Positions 47,240-58,937 of a stretch of DNA of 64,000 nt are shown one piece after another; the first letter of the stretch is position 1, and each line of letters starts with the position of its first letter. Origin of the DNA: Macrolepiota albuminosa (taxonomy: Eukaryota > Basidiomycota > Agaricomycetes > Agaricales > Agaricaceae); the NCBI GenBank assembly GCA_027475525.1, contig JAMWFC010000090.1, forward strand, positions 1,736,001 to 1,800,000, given 5' to 3'. The position numbers and the translations under genes are program-made. The notes beneath the pieces are model-generated. The model saw only the letters and a list, made by a program, of their open reading frames with translations, made no database searches and was not told the DNA's origin.

Positions 47240-48359
47240 CACAGCCAAACAATCTCGCCCTGCAACGGAAAGGGGAATCAGAGGAGCCGCTACAACAGAA
47301 TCTACACAACTGAATGTGGGAATCCTGGTGAGCAATCGTGAGATACAATTGACACCCACAGCCGTGGACAACTCTCTGTGCAATGCTGTACCGGTTTTTC
47401 TGGCTGCTCGGCTGGATAGCGTTCCTCTGACCCCTGTTGGGCAGTCCTGTTGGTTGCGTTCAATCCCTGGGTCTGGAGGCACACTGGATTATGTTAACCC
47501 CTTGAGGCACTCCTCCCCAACCAGCTCTAGGACTCGGTCACATCCAAGGACCCCCTTGGTTGGTGGCTCACCCATGGATCTTTGCCAGCCCCAGATGGGA
47601 ACAATGGGAAGATAGGGAGGGTCAGGTCGTCATGCTGATGGAAGTTTAGCTGCAGAGACACCTACACTCTTATGGTTGGAACATACCAAGGCATGGTAAG
47701 TCTCGTTCCATTAGTGGTCTTGGACCACTCTCATTCTTACATGCCTCTGCAGCTTATTATGCCTCTCATGGGCCTTGTGGTGCCTGCCAGTATAGTGAGG
47801 CTTTTATGCCCATTTTGACAGCTCCTTATGCCTTGTCCTCTGCCTTTCAGCTCTTATTTGGCTTATATGCCTTATGCTGGTTCACTAGGCGGCAAATTCT
47901 GGCTGACATATGTGGGCTTGTCAGACTTATTATGCTTTGTAACTTATTGTGGCTGACATATGCCCTTTTTCCTCAGCCCATCACACCTTGCCAGACATGG
48001 ATCACATATTGGTTTGTTTTATGGCTCCATTCCTTACATGGAGTTATGTTTGTGATCTCATGGATCTCTGTTCTGGTTACTTTTGACCTTCACTGTGTAA
48101 TTCTATGTTCTAATTCGAGTTTTTCTTCCTTTCTTGCTTGTGATTTGTCTAAGTCATCATGCTTACTTATTGCAGCCTTTCAGGCTCACTTTCAGGCTAT
48201 ACAGAACCACAGCTTTGGTATTGATCCTCCAGAGCTTGCCAGATCAGATTCTTTTGTGCACAGAGCATGCTCCATGCCTAGAATAGATATCAATAGTGGT
48301 GCTGGTCCCATAGATAGAAAGTGTCTCAATTAGCAACACACAGCCAGAGTTGCTTGCCC

Positions 48360-48846
48360 TGACAACACTGGGGTGGAGAACAAATTTGCAGAGGTGCCAA
48401 AAGGCCTCTGCATTAGATTTAGCATTGGATTAGACATGTTTGAATTGAAAAATACTTTTTCTCCCACAAATCACAAGAAGCTCATGATATTATTATTTCA
48501 AAGTATATACAAGAAGTAAATCTTGGTAGAGTATCTCTTTCATGCTGAGGCTTTATTTGAATCTTTTTGCACCACTCCTTTAATTGTGATCCCCAGCACA
48601 GGTGAGAAGTTACATGTCACTCTTGACCTGTCTTATCCTTGCAACAATCCTATTAATTCACTGATTGACATGTCTTCCTTTCAGTGCAACTGGGGTATGT
48701 TTACAGACTGTTGGTTTCTGGTAGTCAAAGCCTTACCAGGCACAGAAGTAGTTGTATTTGATGTCAAATCTGCTTTTAGAATCATCTTTACTTATTCCAA
48801 AGATTGGTTTTTGTTGGCAGTGAACATTGGAGATTTCAATTATTAA
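48360..48846 (+). pseudogene. reverse transcriptase fragment of an old retroelement
   Basis: Reads GLDMFELKNTFSPTNHKKL, a short gap, LVEYLFHAEALFESFCTTPL, HVTLDLSYPCNNPINSLID, CNWGMFTDCWFLVVKALPG and VVFDVKSAFRIIF. The DLSYP..N.INS and VFDV.SAFR.I blocks belong to reverse transcriptases of Ty3/DIRS-like elements common in agaricomycetes; the Asp of VFDV is the first catalytic residue. Stops and the loss of everything downstream make it a relic. Confidence 0.65.
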
Positions 48847-49435
48847 TGATTTTTGCCTAAATTTCAGAGCATCATGCACACTAGACATATTCAGCAATGT
48901 AGCCAATGCTATAGTTCAGATACACCCCCATCAAGTAGCTGACACTATTTTTAAATTAGTAGACAATTTTTTATTTTTCTGATAATCTTTTTCAAAGACT
49001 TCTTCCTTTTTATATTCTTACAACAAGACTCTTATCTGGTTAATGGCACAACATCTTGGGTAGTCATGGGCCTCTAATAAACATACATTATTTTCCAGCA
49101 CATTTAAACACATAGAATTCAAATAGTCTCCTCAACAAGATAGTGGTCTTGCTTGCAAAGCAAAAGGAGAAATATTTGGCCAAGCTAAAAGATTGGTCTT
49201 TTTGAATTCTATCTCATCAAAAGCAATGTCAAAGAGAAACCATGCCTCTACAAAGAGCTAGGGAAATAAGAGGTGTGGATCATATAGATTTGGCTACACT
49301 ATTTTAAAATGCTTTTTATTATCTCTGCCACATCTCAGTTTGTACCACATTAACATGCATGATACTGAGATGTGTAATCTATATTACATGTTACATTATG
49401 TTACTTACCTTGACTGTGCTGAGTTATATTGGATC

Positions 49436-49589
49436 TGTTTAGATCCTAAACTATTGCACATCAATTGTTGATAGATTATAGGCCCTGCAGCTTAACAGCA
49501 GAAATAGAAAAGTGTTTAGATCCTAAACTATTGCACATCAATTGTTGATAGATTATAGGCCCTGCAGCTTAACAGCAGAAATAGAAAAG
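49436..49589. repeat. perfect tandem duplication, 77-bp unit
   Basis: TGTTTAGATCCTAAACTATT begins at 49436 and again at 49513. The copies are identical over 77 bp, although they lie in otherwise heavily mutated DNA. Confidence 0.9.
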
Positions 49590-51086
49590 AAAAGAACTAA
49601 ACTGAAGCACAAGACTTCTATTTCTAACTGTAATAACAAAACACTCAATTTCCTTGAGATCATCCAGATCATTTCTGAAGACATATGACATCAAGACATA
49701 CAAAGCCATGTCAAATGCCATAGTCATGAGAATTTCCAAATCTGAAAAATAAGAATATTAGAAAAGCTCTAACAGGAGACAGTATAGGATACAATCACTA
49801 CAAAACTGTTGTAATGAGATATAGCTCCTTTGTAACACCTGTGCAAAGGAGCTACTATGATTATTATTAAAAGTAGACTCATAGTAACTCAACAAAATAC
49901 TATAATTAATAGTTAATTACTTAATTATCCTAGAATATATTCTATTTACATTATATAAGTAGTATTTATATATATTTAGACATATTTTTTTTTTTACTCA
50001 GACTTACATACAATGAATCAACCAATTTAGCAGATTCTCTTACATGTGCTAGTAAGAAAGACTCAAACCAACTTTACAACTGTTTCTAGGTGCACCAGAC
50101 ATTCTGACAGCATACTCCAAAAGCTAGTCCATTTGTAATTCAAAAGCTGCCAGCATTTTTATTCATACATGTTTGACAGCCTGCTGCTTCAACTTGGTGA
50201 TCTGTCATATGCAAAAAAAACATGTATGACAAACTTGTAGAAATTTACAAAAACATCAATGTTGGTGTCAGTGCTTTCTACACTATCAGGTACTGCTGAC
50301 TTGGAGGCCTTTCAAGTGAAGCAATGCCCTTACAGGGCAGACTTGATCTATGTGTACTCAGTGTGTCTGGAACTCTAGGCTGTGCTCTAAGTCCAGGGTT
50401 AAAAGACTTGGTCCAGGGTTGAAGAGAACTGGAAAGTCAAGAACTGGAGGTTCTAAGACAAGACTAGAGTTAATAACCTTAAAGTTGCAAAGCACATACC
50501 AGTCTCAGAGTATGCATGCTAGTCAAAGCATGCCAGTCAATATGTACCAGTCAAATAAGAGGGCACACAAACAGTGATTAAGTAATATCAAGACTAAGGT
50601 AATACAAGAGGGCAACTACAACTATAAGTACTAGGAGTAGTTGCTCCTGGGGTCTGAGGAGATCCCAGAATGTCTACAATGACTCCTGGGATTTGATGAG
50701 TGGTGACAGGGTAAGGGAGCAACTGTATACTGAGGATTGTACCTGCAGGACATGTGATCAATTGGCATGGAAGTGGTGACAGAGTGCATGACACATGATG
50801 GCCAGAGTGATTAGTATGATCTGAGTATCAATCATGAGGTGATGGCTATAATGGCAGGTGATCCCAGGAATGTAGTATTATATCTACTTACATATACACA
50901 TGTTGGAGTTGAGACAGGTCATATAGGCCCTCTCCAGGTTCCTCTGACTTATCCAGTAAAAACAAGGCTCATCTAAATGTAGTCATTGGTGCATTTTTTT
51001 TATTCATGCATTACTTAGAGAATATACATATAAGTACACTCACTAAATAATGCATTATTTTACATCCATCTGGTGAGTCTTTTTAT

Positions 51087-53157
51087 TTAGTATGCTCTGA
51101 CAAAGCCTTCTTGATCCTCATGAGAAATCTCCTCAAGACTTAATCCTTTCGTTTGAGGAATGAGAAGAGTTGAAAATATTCCACTCAACATGAAGAGAGC
51201 AAAAATCTCCAGACTGGGCTCTTTGAGGAAGCTCTCCAGAAGGATATAGTGAGGAGATACACACATATGCTTAACAAAGTGATTGGTTCCACCAATATCC
51301 TTCATTTGAGCAAAACCAACCTGGGCAACAACGGCCCCAAGTTTACCACTGGCAGCAGAGATACCATGGGACGTAGAACGGTAACGTGTGGGGAAGGCTT
51401 CACCGGGCACGATGAAAACCGTGGTATTGGGGCCGAAGTTCTGGAAAAAGTTAGTAAAACAGTAAAGGACGACGAATCCCTTTTTAGCTGAATCAGTAGC
51501 ATTAAGCTTGTCAAAACCAAAACCTGAATGATTGCACTAAGTTGTGATGAAACAATTGGAAAAACATGAACATGTACCAAGGATAAGGAATAGGATGGTG
51601 AGTATGGTAAAACCCATAAATTGGATAGGTTTTCGTCCCCACGAATCAATGAAGAAGAAGGTAAAAAAGTAGCCAGGAATCAATCCACCGGCAGAGAAAA
51701 TCAAGTTGCCAACACAGGTGTTCCATAAGCTGTCATAGACTAGCTGAGTCCCGGTGGAAGATGGGGTGCCGAAGTTGATTGCTTGAAGGACGATGGAGTT
51801 GTTGAGATTTAATCCATAAAAAGCAATCTGCAAGCAAATACAACTCACTTGAATAATTCATTATATAAGATTACTTACATCCAAGGCAAACCACGACCAA
51901 CATGTGCCTAACAAGACCTTTCCGTTCTTCCATTGGCTAAAATACGCCCGAAAATCGCTCCAACTGGCCTTTGGAGCGTCGACACGGTGTATAGGCGCAT
52001 CGGGATCAACAGTGAAGGTACCGGTAGTGAGAACATTCCTGATGTCATCGGAGGCTTGCTGAATGTTACGCTCAATATCCATAGTGAAACGAGGTGTCTC
52101 AGGTATAGTGAGGCGAAAGTAGAGGGCAATACATCCGGGGACACAACCTAAACCAATGAGAATACGCCACACTTCATCGACGTGCTCCGGCCTGTCAATG
52201 CTTGGATCACCGAGGATGGATTTTTTGTAAGCAGCAACAAGTATAAGGGCAACAAGAGCAGCAGCTAGATAGAAGATCAGAATACTGGAGCTCATTCAAG
52301 CAGTAAGAGGACGTACAGAAATTACCCCAGCCCTGCCCCGATACAACAGCAACCATCATTCTACCACGTATACGTGTGGAAGCGAACTCAGAAGAGATGA
52401 TGGCAGAGAGGGGGTAATCACCACCAATACCAACGCCCAGCTGCGATCCACATTGACATAAGGCAAAGACGCAGAGTAGCTACTTACGAGGAAACGCCAT
52501 ACGATGAGGACACCGATGATACCGACAGCATGGCTGCCGCCAGACAAGGCTTGCGCAAAAGTAGCAGTGATGATGATTATCAGTTCGATGCCGTCTGTGA
52601 GTATGTTAAGCGAGTCATTAAGAAATAGATGAGACTTACACATCCGCTTACGACCAACTACATCAGCCAACCAACCAAACAGAAGCTGACCGACAACAGT
52701 ACCAATAGGAGTCGCAGCTTTTACACCGAGATCCTGGTTCTTGTTTAATTTTTGGCCAACCATGTTTTCGGGGGAGCCTGATGACACAATTTGGCTTGTT
52801 GTCACGATATAAACAATACGATTTACCTGTGCCGTATACGTAGCCCAACATGACGGAACCAATGTTAATGGCAAAGATATCATAGCTAGGATATCTCGAT
52901 CACACCGTGAGATAGGATAATGCGCTACTTACGCATCGGTGAAAAATCCAACGCCAGCGACCAGGCAAACTTTGACATGAAACCAGCTGTGGCGCATTAG
53001 AAAAATACCCACTGTCTGAGGATAAAAACAAGGACACTTACTTAAACGGTGCGTCATCTATTTCTTGTAGAGCGTCACGACGTCGACTGTTGATGGCGAA
53101 CACATTCTTCTCATCACATACAGGACCATCTCCGGAAGTCCATTTGACATTCGACAT
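51087..53157 (-). CDS. pho84: high-affinity phosphate:H+ symporter, PHO84 family (MFS)
   Basis: Start ATG at 53157-53155: MSNVKWTSGDGPVCDEKNVF. Exons join across short introns into WFHVKVCLVAGVGFFTDAYD, IFAINIGSVMLGYVYGT, ATPIGTVVGQLLFGWLADVV, GRKRM, LGVGIGGDYPLSAIISSEFA, RGRMMVAVVSGQGWGNF, AALVALILVAAYKK, WSWFALD, IAFYGLNLNNSIVLQAINFG, SWGRKPIQFMGF, PGEAFPTRYRSTSHGISAAS and GKLGAVVAQVGF, ending EGFVRAY with stop at 51087-51089. G(V)GIGGDYPLSA and the GRK loops are the PHO84/MFS signatures. About 12 TM helices are expected in the plasma membrane, with phosphate and H+ taken up together; expression is normally induced by phosphate starvation. It appears intact. Confidence 0.93.
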
Positions 53158-53669
53158 TGTTAGTATGTGGAGAACAGATAGATGGAAGACCTCGAGGAAG
53201 AGAGGAACCTCAGTAGATAGCTTACAAATGACCTTTATAGGCTAAATGGATGCCAAAGTGACATGGGAAATGTTCTTATTAAAGCGCACGGTTCGTATGG
53301 TCAATTCCCATCACTTGGTTTGTGCAACGCTGGCTATTTTGTGCAGCGGCTTGACACTTCGCACCCAGTTCCTTTGAACTCGCAGCGAGGTTCTCGTATT
53401 CAAAGTTTATGATATGATGGGTTGTTTGTATTACCAAAAAAGAGAGCTTAATCCAATAAGATACTTTATCCCCTTTCTGAGCTCTTCTAGATTTTACAGG
53501 ACTACTTTCTCATCACCGGCCACTTACTTACTTCTTTAGGGTTTGTAAGTGACCCAAGGGTCGTCCGGCCATCCTTTGTGGACGCGTATACGATAATAAA
53601 AGGGCTTAATTCGGTTGTATTCTTTGATTAGCTCCCTAAATTAAAGATCAGTCCGCACAAGGTACATAG
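53158..53669. promoter_or_regulatory. upstream region of the PHO84 gene
   Basis: About 510 bp between the start codon and the Copia LTR. It should hold the PHO84 promoter. The retrotransposon inserted at its far end and could affect expression. Confidence 0.4.
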
Positions 53670-54065
53670 TGTTGGAATCCTATCCGATAGCAGCAATACA
53701 CTGGGTGTATCAAGTACCTAGACAATACGCGTAAGTGTGATTATCCTCAGAGACGTATAAACGAGACTGTATTTTATGTACCTAGACAATACGCGTAAGT
53801 GTGATTATCTAGGTAGTTCTAGTTAGTTCGTGTCTTTATATGAATATATCTATGTGACGTACCCTCAGAGACGTATAAACGAGACTGAGGGTACTGCAGT
53901 TACTAGCTGGAATATATATGATACTTTCGGACAAAGCAGTCAATGTTTCGACGTCCCTGGCCAAGGCGACAAAGCTGCCATGGCCAGGGTGCACGCGGTA
54001 CATTCTTACGATATCACGTAGTGGCCAGTGCCCCATCACACCGTCACATCATCGCCATTCTAACA
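53670..54065 (-). repeat. 3' LTR of the Copia element
   Basis: 396 bp, TGTTAG..CCAACA on the minus strand. TATA-like CATATATATTCC lies about 30 bp before an Inr-like CCTCAGT. An intron-like 54-nt segment (plus-strand 53809-53862; minus-strand GTACGT..CTACCTAG with a GAACTAAC branch-point match) is followed by a 31-nt block, the linker ATAAAATAC, and a second copy starting at AGTCTC that lacks exactly those 54 nt. Confidence 0.93.
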
Positions 54066-54124
54066 CTCCTCCTTACCGCGTGCTCCATTAGTCGACTCTC
54101 CTCCTCACGCATGGATCGTGGCGT

Positions 54125-57100
54125 TCAGATTAGCCCCAGTAGTTGACGAAGGCGAAGGAACAGGGGTTTAGGCAAGGCTTTTGTAAACATGTCAGCGACA
54201 TTGTCGCGGGTATTTACGTACTTGATGGTTATTTCGCCCATCCGTGCCCGTTCACGAATAAAGTGGTACTTGATATCGAAGTGTTTTACTCGCGCGTGAG
54301 CCGTAGGGTCTTCGGACAAGGATATGGCCGCTTTGTTGTCGCAGAACAGTGTCGTGGGTTTCTTGGTGAAGTCCCATCCGATCTCGCGCAGTAGCATCCG
54401 TAGCCATATGCACTCTTGTGTAGACTCGTAGGCAGACATGTATTCCGCTTCGCAGGACGATGTGGCTACTGTTTTTTGCTTGCGGACCGACCACGATATT
54501 GCTCCGGTGCCCAGTGACCAGGTGTAGCCACTCGTGCTTCTCCGTGTGTCGAGGCAGCTTGCCCAGTCGGCATCCGTGAACCCTCTCAATACTATGGAGC
54601 TGCCGCCCAAGCGAAGTTTAAGGTCCTTGGTGCCTTTGAGGTACCTGACTAGGCGTATTCCGGCATTCCAGTGCGTGCGGTCGTAGTTGTCGAGGAACTG
54701 GGACAATTGCTGCACGGCGAAGGCAATGTCCGGCCGTGTGGCGATGGCGATGTACAACAGACACCCGACCAGCGACCTGTAAGGGAGCTTGGCTATCTCG
54801 TCCTTCTGGTCCTGTGTTTGGGTATCTCTGTTCGGTCGCCGGAGTTTTGAGCCCGGCTCCATTGGTAAGGAGAGTGGGTGAGCGTCCTTCTGTCCGAATT
54901 GAAGTATTACGCGGTTGATGAAGGCAGCTTGTGATAACGTTACCGCTCTCGCCGCTCTGTCCCATTCCACCGACACGCCGACGAGGTGGCGTGGGGTTCC
55001 TAAGTCCGAGATCGTCCAGACTTGGCGTAGCTGGCTTTTGAACCGCTCGTTCTCGGCTTTGGAGCTTGCAATTGCGAGAAAATCGTCAACGTGCACGGCG
55101 GCAATCACGGTTCCTGTGGGAGATTTCCTGTAATACATGCAGGACTCACATGGCAATCTCGTAAATCCCCACCCTAGCATTCTGTCATTTAGGGTTTGAT
55201 TCCAGATGCGCCCTGCTTGCTTCATTCCGTACAGCCCTCGCACTATCTCGCATACCCAGTCCTCTCTTCCGGGTTCTTCGAAACCTTCAGGTTGTTCCAT
55301 GTACTGGACCTCGTCATCGGGGAGTAGGCCGTATAAGAACGCCGTCTTGATATCGATCTGCGTTGCATCCCATCCTTCCGATGCTGCGATGTGCAACAGG
55401 ATTCGCCAGGACTCCATGCGTGCTGTCGGGGACGTGGTTTTATTGTAATCTTTCCCGTAGATCTGCTCGTAACCTTTGAACACCAGGCGTACCTTATACC
55501 TTACAGGTTTACCGTGTTCGTCCCTCTTTATCTTGAAGACTGGTCGCCCTTTTCTGACTTTCTGTCCTCGTGGCACATTGCACCGCGGTATTAGTCGGAA
55601 TACCCCCATTTCTCGTAGCGACTTCATTTCTTCGCGGTAGCCTTCTTCCCATTTTGCAGCGTCCGGACTTCTCTTTGCCTCCTCCCAACTCCTGGGCTCC
55701 TCCTCAACACTGGCAGGCAGTGGGTCGATGTCGTTGTACTGTGTCAGCATTGCCGCCAATATCCGATCATGGTCCACGTCGAACTCAGGGTCTGTGGGCG
55801 CCGGCGCCTGTTCGTCGATCATCTGTTCCCGCAGCTGGTTCGCCACGCTCGGCTGTTGCGCTGTTGCTCGCTTCTCAGCCCTCTGATCCCTTTGTCGTTG
55901 TCCGCTCGCCTTGGATTCCTCCACTGCTTTCTCCAGCCGAGTAGGGTGTCGCGCGCCTTCACCTACAGCCTTCTCGGTGGGTTGTCTTGCACGTGTGGAC
56001 CTTCGAGGTTGGGCATCGTCGAGTGCGGGTGGATTTTCGTTGCTCACAGTTTGTTGTGTAGCTATCGTCGGTTCGATGATGTCGAATCCGCTGAGGTCGT
56101 CGTCTGTATCCAGTGGTGTGAGGGATGCCGATTCGTCGAGTTCCTGGAGCAAAGAGATTGGGGGCTGGCGGCGTACGTCGGTTGCCCGCGGGTTTGTGCT
56201 TTCAGTGCGTGTTTCGTGGCGCTCGATGAATTTAACGTGGTACGATTGATACACCTTCTTCTCTTTCTTGTCCCAGCACCGATACGTTTTCGAGTTGTGT
56301 CCGTATCCGATCAGTACGCACTCAATGGATCGCAAGCCTATTTTTGGGTTGTGACCTTGGATCAGAACATACGCTTGGCAGCCGATTTCTCGCATATAAG
56401 AGTAATCGGGGGTGCGTCCATGCCACTTCTCATAGGGTGTTGCGCCGTTTAGTGACTTTGTTGGCGTTCTCGCATGAAGGTGAGCAGCCGTAAGGTAAAA
56501 TTCGTCCCATAGATACTCTGGGCAGCCTGAGTCAAGCCTCATTGTTCTTGCTTTGCCCATCAGCGTCCGATGCATGCGTTCGACTCTGCCTATCTGGGCT
56601 GACGTGTAAGGTGCGCTACGTTCGCTTGATACCCCTCTCGTCATCAGCCATGTCGACATGTCCCTACCAGCGAGCTCTCCATCAAATCCCGTACGGTACT
56701 TGCCGACCTTTAGCCCAGTTTCGTTTTCGCGTGCTAGTTCCCATCCCTTTAAAGCAGACATTGCTTCGTCTTTAGTTTTGAGGGGAATAGACCAAGGCAT
56801 GTTCGTGTAATCATCTACTATGTCTAGTACATAGTGATTGCCCGAACGTGAGCGTACATTTACGGGTCCCATTAAGTCCAACCATACAATCTCCAGCTTG
56901 CGCATTGCCCTGTGCCCCTCCTGTCTAGTTTTCGGGACAGGTGTTTTGGTCTGTTTTCCCAAAATGCAAATGTCACATTTCGGTGGGGGGTCGTGGGATG
57001 ATAGCGGCGCACCTTTGATCCTGTGATCTCGGGCTAGTTGGAAGATTGCTTGATAGTTGGCGTGACCAAGGCGACGGTGCCAGGTCACTATATCGGGTTG

Positions 57101-58747
57101 TCCGTGTGCTGTGAACGCGTGTTCCGCTACTGCGCTAGTGAGGTCGATGGAGTAGAGCTTTTTCGTTCCCATGAGGGGGCCTTTGGCTATGACGGCGTTG
57201 GTGGTTGCATTAGCGATGTGAACTTCTTTGTTGTCAAAACGCGTGTATGTATCGTTTTCGAGGGACATCCTGCTGACAGAGATGAGGCGAACCGTCGAAT
57301 CGGGAACGTAAAGGGCGTTCTGCAGGGTGAGAGTGGCTTTCTCCACTGTGCGTAGACGTATGCAACCTATGCCCCGGGCTGATATCTCAGAACCTCCCAC
57401 GCCTCTGATGGCTTTTGGCGTAATGGGCTGGAGTGTTAGGAAGTCCGCTTTATAAGGGGATATGTGGACGGTGGTGCCGGAGTCCACGAAGAAGGGGCAT
57501 TCTGCGGTAGCGATGAGTGCTGTGTCAGAATCTTGATTGAGTGGTGCGATTTTCGCGTGGCTGAGTTGACTGGGCTCGCGACTGTTGCTGGTCCAGTCGA
57601 TCGAAGTTTCCAGCTCGTTCTCCTCCTCGACAATCGCCATCCACCCTTCCCATTCATCATCGTCAGCGCGCTCAGGTACCCTATCGGTCACGAGGCCTGC
57701 AAAAGCCGTTCCAGGCGCGGGGTCGTCACTTAGTGTCTGGAGTTTCTGGAGGTCATCAGATTCCACCAGATACACCTTGCCCTTCGGCCCGGTGAGCTGT
57801 GTATACGTCTTTGTAGCACCAACAGAACCCTTCCCCTTCGCAGGTGGGGCGGCCCCGGCAGCACGCGCGGCGGCCTTAGCAGCTTCGAACCCGTCCTTTG
57901 CCATGGCACCCCCTGGGTGTGCGCAAAACGGCGCCTCGTGTCCACCGCACGACCTGCCGTGCGTGGCGCAAGTTGTGCAACACTTCGCGCCAGCATGGTG
58001 CATGTGGCCCGGGAGCCATGGCTTCGACGATCGAGGGCGACCGCGTGCAGTAGTGGCGAGGGCCGTGTCGGTGGCTGCAGGGTTGCTCGAGGCCTTTAGC
58101 GTGGTGAGATTCTGAACCGTCTCCATCAGCTTTCGAACGTTGTCTGACTTGTACGGCGCGCTCGCCGTGGCGTCGGCGAGGCCTCTAGAGATTTGGGCCT
58201 GGAGGGGCTCGTATTGGGGGCTGTTGAGGCTGTTAAGCAAGACGACGCATTTGAAGAGGTCCTTGTCCAGTGTCTGTATCGCGAATATGCGATTGACGAT
58301 GTCACAGATCCGCGCGGCGGTCTCTGTCAGGGGTTCGCTTGGCGAGCACTGGATGCGGAGCACCTCCTGGATGAGGGAGACCATGCGGACGGGGCCTTCG
58401 CCTTCAGCTCTCGCTTTTACAGCGGCATAGAGGCTGGCAGCCGTCGTGGTCTCGTCCAGTCCGTCGTACTCGGCATCATCTAATGCAGTGAAGATGACCG
58501 CCCGTGCCAAGTCGTCGTTTGCCGTCCAGTTCTGGTGTGCGTTGGGTTCGGTACTGGCTTTGGGTACAGGCGTAAAAGGCTGGAAGACATAAAACTTTAG
58601 CCCAAGCAGGGAGAGATGGATCTCGAGGGCCCTGGACCATTTGGAGAAGTTGGCTGTGGAGGAGTTGCGGTTGAATTTCTCGTGCTTCCAATCCGCACCA
58701 CGGATGGAGATCGCACGAACGGAGGAGGCAACAGAATCGTTTGACAT
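54125..58747 (-). CDS. Copia gag-pol polyprotein
   Basis: Single frame of 1540 codons from the ATG at 58747 (MSNDSVASSVRA) to TGA at 54125-54127. Gag of the UBN2 type (FSKWSRALEIHLSLLGLKFY) with an unusual Cys/His cluster CCTTCATHGRSCGGHEAPFC. Protease FFVDSGTTVHIS. Integrase zinc site WHRRLGHANY..CDICILGKQ, core VWLDLMGPV, VDDYTNMPW and ERMHRTL. Reverse transcriptase with VYLVE-type linkers, QIDIKTAFLYGLL, VCEIVRGLYGMKQAGRIWNQ and HVDDFLAIASS. RNase H with FTDADWASC, SSCEAEYMSA and FCDNKAA. The order PR-INT-RT-RH defines Copia. No stop or frameshift is present. The in-frame upstream stretch to 58783 lacks an ATG. Confidence 0.95.
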   Translation of the reverse strand: MSNDSVASSVRAISIRGADWKHEKFNRNSSTANFSKWSRALEIHLSLLGLKFYVFQPFTPVPKASTEPNAHQNWTANDDLARAVIFTALDDAEYDGLDETTTAASLYAAVKARAEGEGPVRMVSLIQEVLRIQCSPSEPLTETAARICDIVNRIFAIQTLDKDLFKCVVLLNSLNSPQYEPLQAQISRGLADATASAPYKSDNVRKLMETVQNLTTLKASSNPAATDTALATTARGRPRSSKPWLPGHMHHAGAKCCTTCATHGRSCGGHEAPFCAHPGGAMAKDGFEAAKAAARAAGAAPPAKGKGSVGATKTYTQLTGPKGKVYLVESDDLQKLQTLSDDPAPGTAFAGLVTDRVPERADDDEWEGWMAIVEEENELETSIDWTSNSREPSQLSHAKIAPLNQDSDTALIATAECPFFVDSGTTVHISPYKADFLTLQPITPKAIRGVGGSEISARGIGCIRLRTVEKATLTLQNALYVPDSTVRLISVSRMSLENDTYTRFDNKEVHIANATTNAVIAKGPLMGTKKLYSIDLTSAVAEHAFTAHGQPDIVTWHRRLGHANYQAIFQLARDHRIKGAPLSSHDPPPKCDICILGKQTKTPVPKTRQEGHRAMRKLEIVWLDLMGPVNVRSRSGNHYVLDIVDDYTNMPWSIPLKTKDEAMSALKGWELARENETGLKVGKYRTGFDGELAGRDMSTWLMTRGVSSERSAPYTSAQIGRVERMHRTLMGKARTMRLDSGCPEYLWDEFYLTAAHLHARTPTKSLNGATPYEKWHGRTPDYSYMREIGCQAYVLIQGHNPKIGLRSIECVLIGYGHNSKTYRCWDKKEKKVYQSYHVKFIERHETRTESTNPRATDVRRQPPISLLQELDESASLTPLDTDDDLSGFDIIEPTIATQQTVSNENPPALDDAQPRRSTRARQPTEKAVGEGARHPTRLEKAVEESKASGQRQRDQRAEKRATAQQPSVANQLREQMIDEQAPAPTDPEFDVDHDRILAAMLTQYNDIDPLPASVEEEPRSWEEAKRSPDAAKWEEGYREEMKSLREMGVFRLIPRCNVPRGQKVRKGRPVFKIKRDEHGKPVRYKVRLVFKGYEQIYGKDYNKTTSPTARMESWRILLHIAASEGWDATQIDIKTAFLYGLLPDDEVQYMEQPEGFEEPGREDWVCEIVRGLYGMKQAGRIWNQTLNDRMLGWGFTRLPCESCMYYRKSPTGTVIAAVHVDDFLAIASSKAENERFKSQLRQVWTISDLGTPRHLVGVSVEWDRAARAVTLSQAAFINRVILQFGQKDAHPLSLPMEPGSKLRRPNRDTQTQDQKDEIAKLPYRSLVGCLLYIAIATRPDIAFAVQQLSQFLDNYDRTHWNAGIRLVRYLKGTKDLKLRLGGSSIVLRGFTDADWASCLDTRRSTSGYTWSLGTGAISWSVRKQKTVATSSCEAEYMSAYESTQECIWLRMLLREIGWDFTKKPTTLFCDNKAAISLSEDPTAHARVKHFDIKYHFIRERARMGEITIKYVNTRDNVADMFTKALPKPLFLRLRQLLGLI

Positions 58748-58937
58748 AACGATGGCGGCTGAGGCGGCAAGTGGCAGGGGCAAAGGTGGTACTTCCTTAT
58801 TGTTATCAGAACAATAGGGATCTCCTCCTTAGTCGAGATCAAGACAGTGACCCGGTCAGGGTCAGGACAGGGATGTCGAAAGGTAAGGTTCCAACGAGCA
58901 GTACGACGAGTAGCGTGCTCAGTATAAGCCCATAACC

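Larger units (their letters stand above)
46526..51086. other. CpG-poor interval of decayed repeats
   Basis: From about 47,640 to 51,060 CG dinucleotides are nearly absent while TG and CA are frequent; flanking genes have normal CG. No intact gene. Contents: a 40-bp tandem repeat at 47160, a degenerate reverse-transcriptase fragment (48360-48846), the 77-bp duplication at 49436, and AT-rich stretches. The pattern fits cytosine methylation and deamination of old transposons. Confidence 0.65.

Noticed and set aside
48523..48846. Reading the reverse transcriptase fragment as a functional gene
   Set aside because: It lacks most of the polymerase, is surrounded by stops and lies in CpG-depleted DNA.
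55769..56452. Plus-strand 227-residue open frame inside the Copia element
   Set aside because: Antisense shadow of gag-pol with no recognisable domain.
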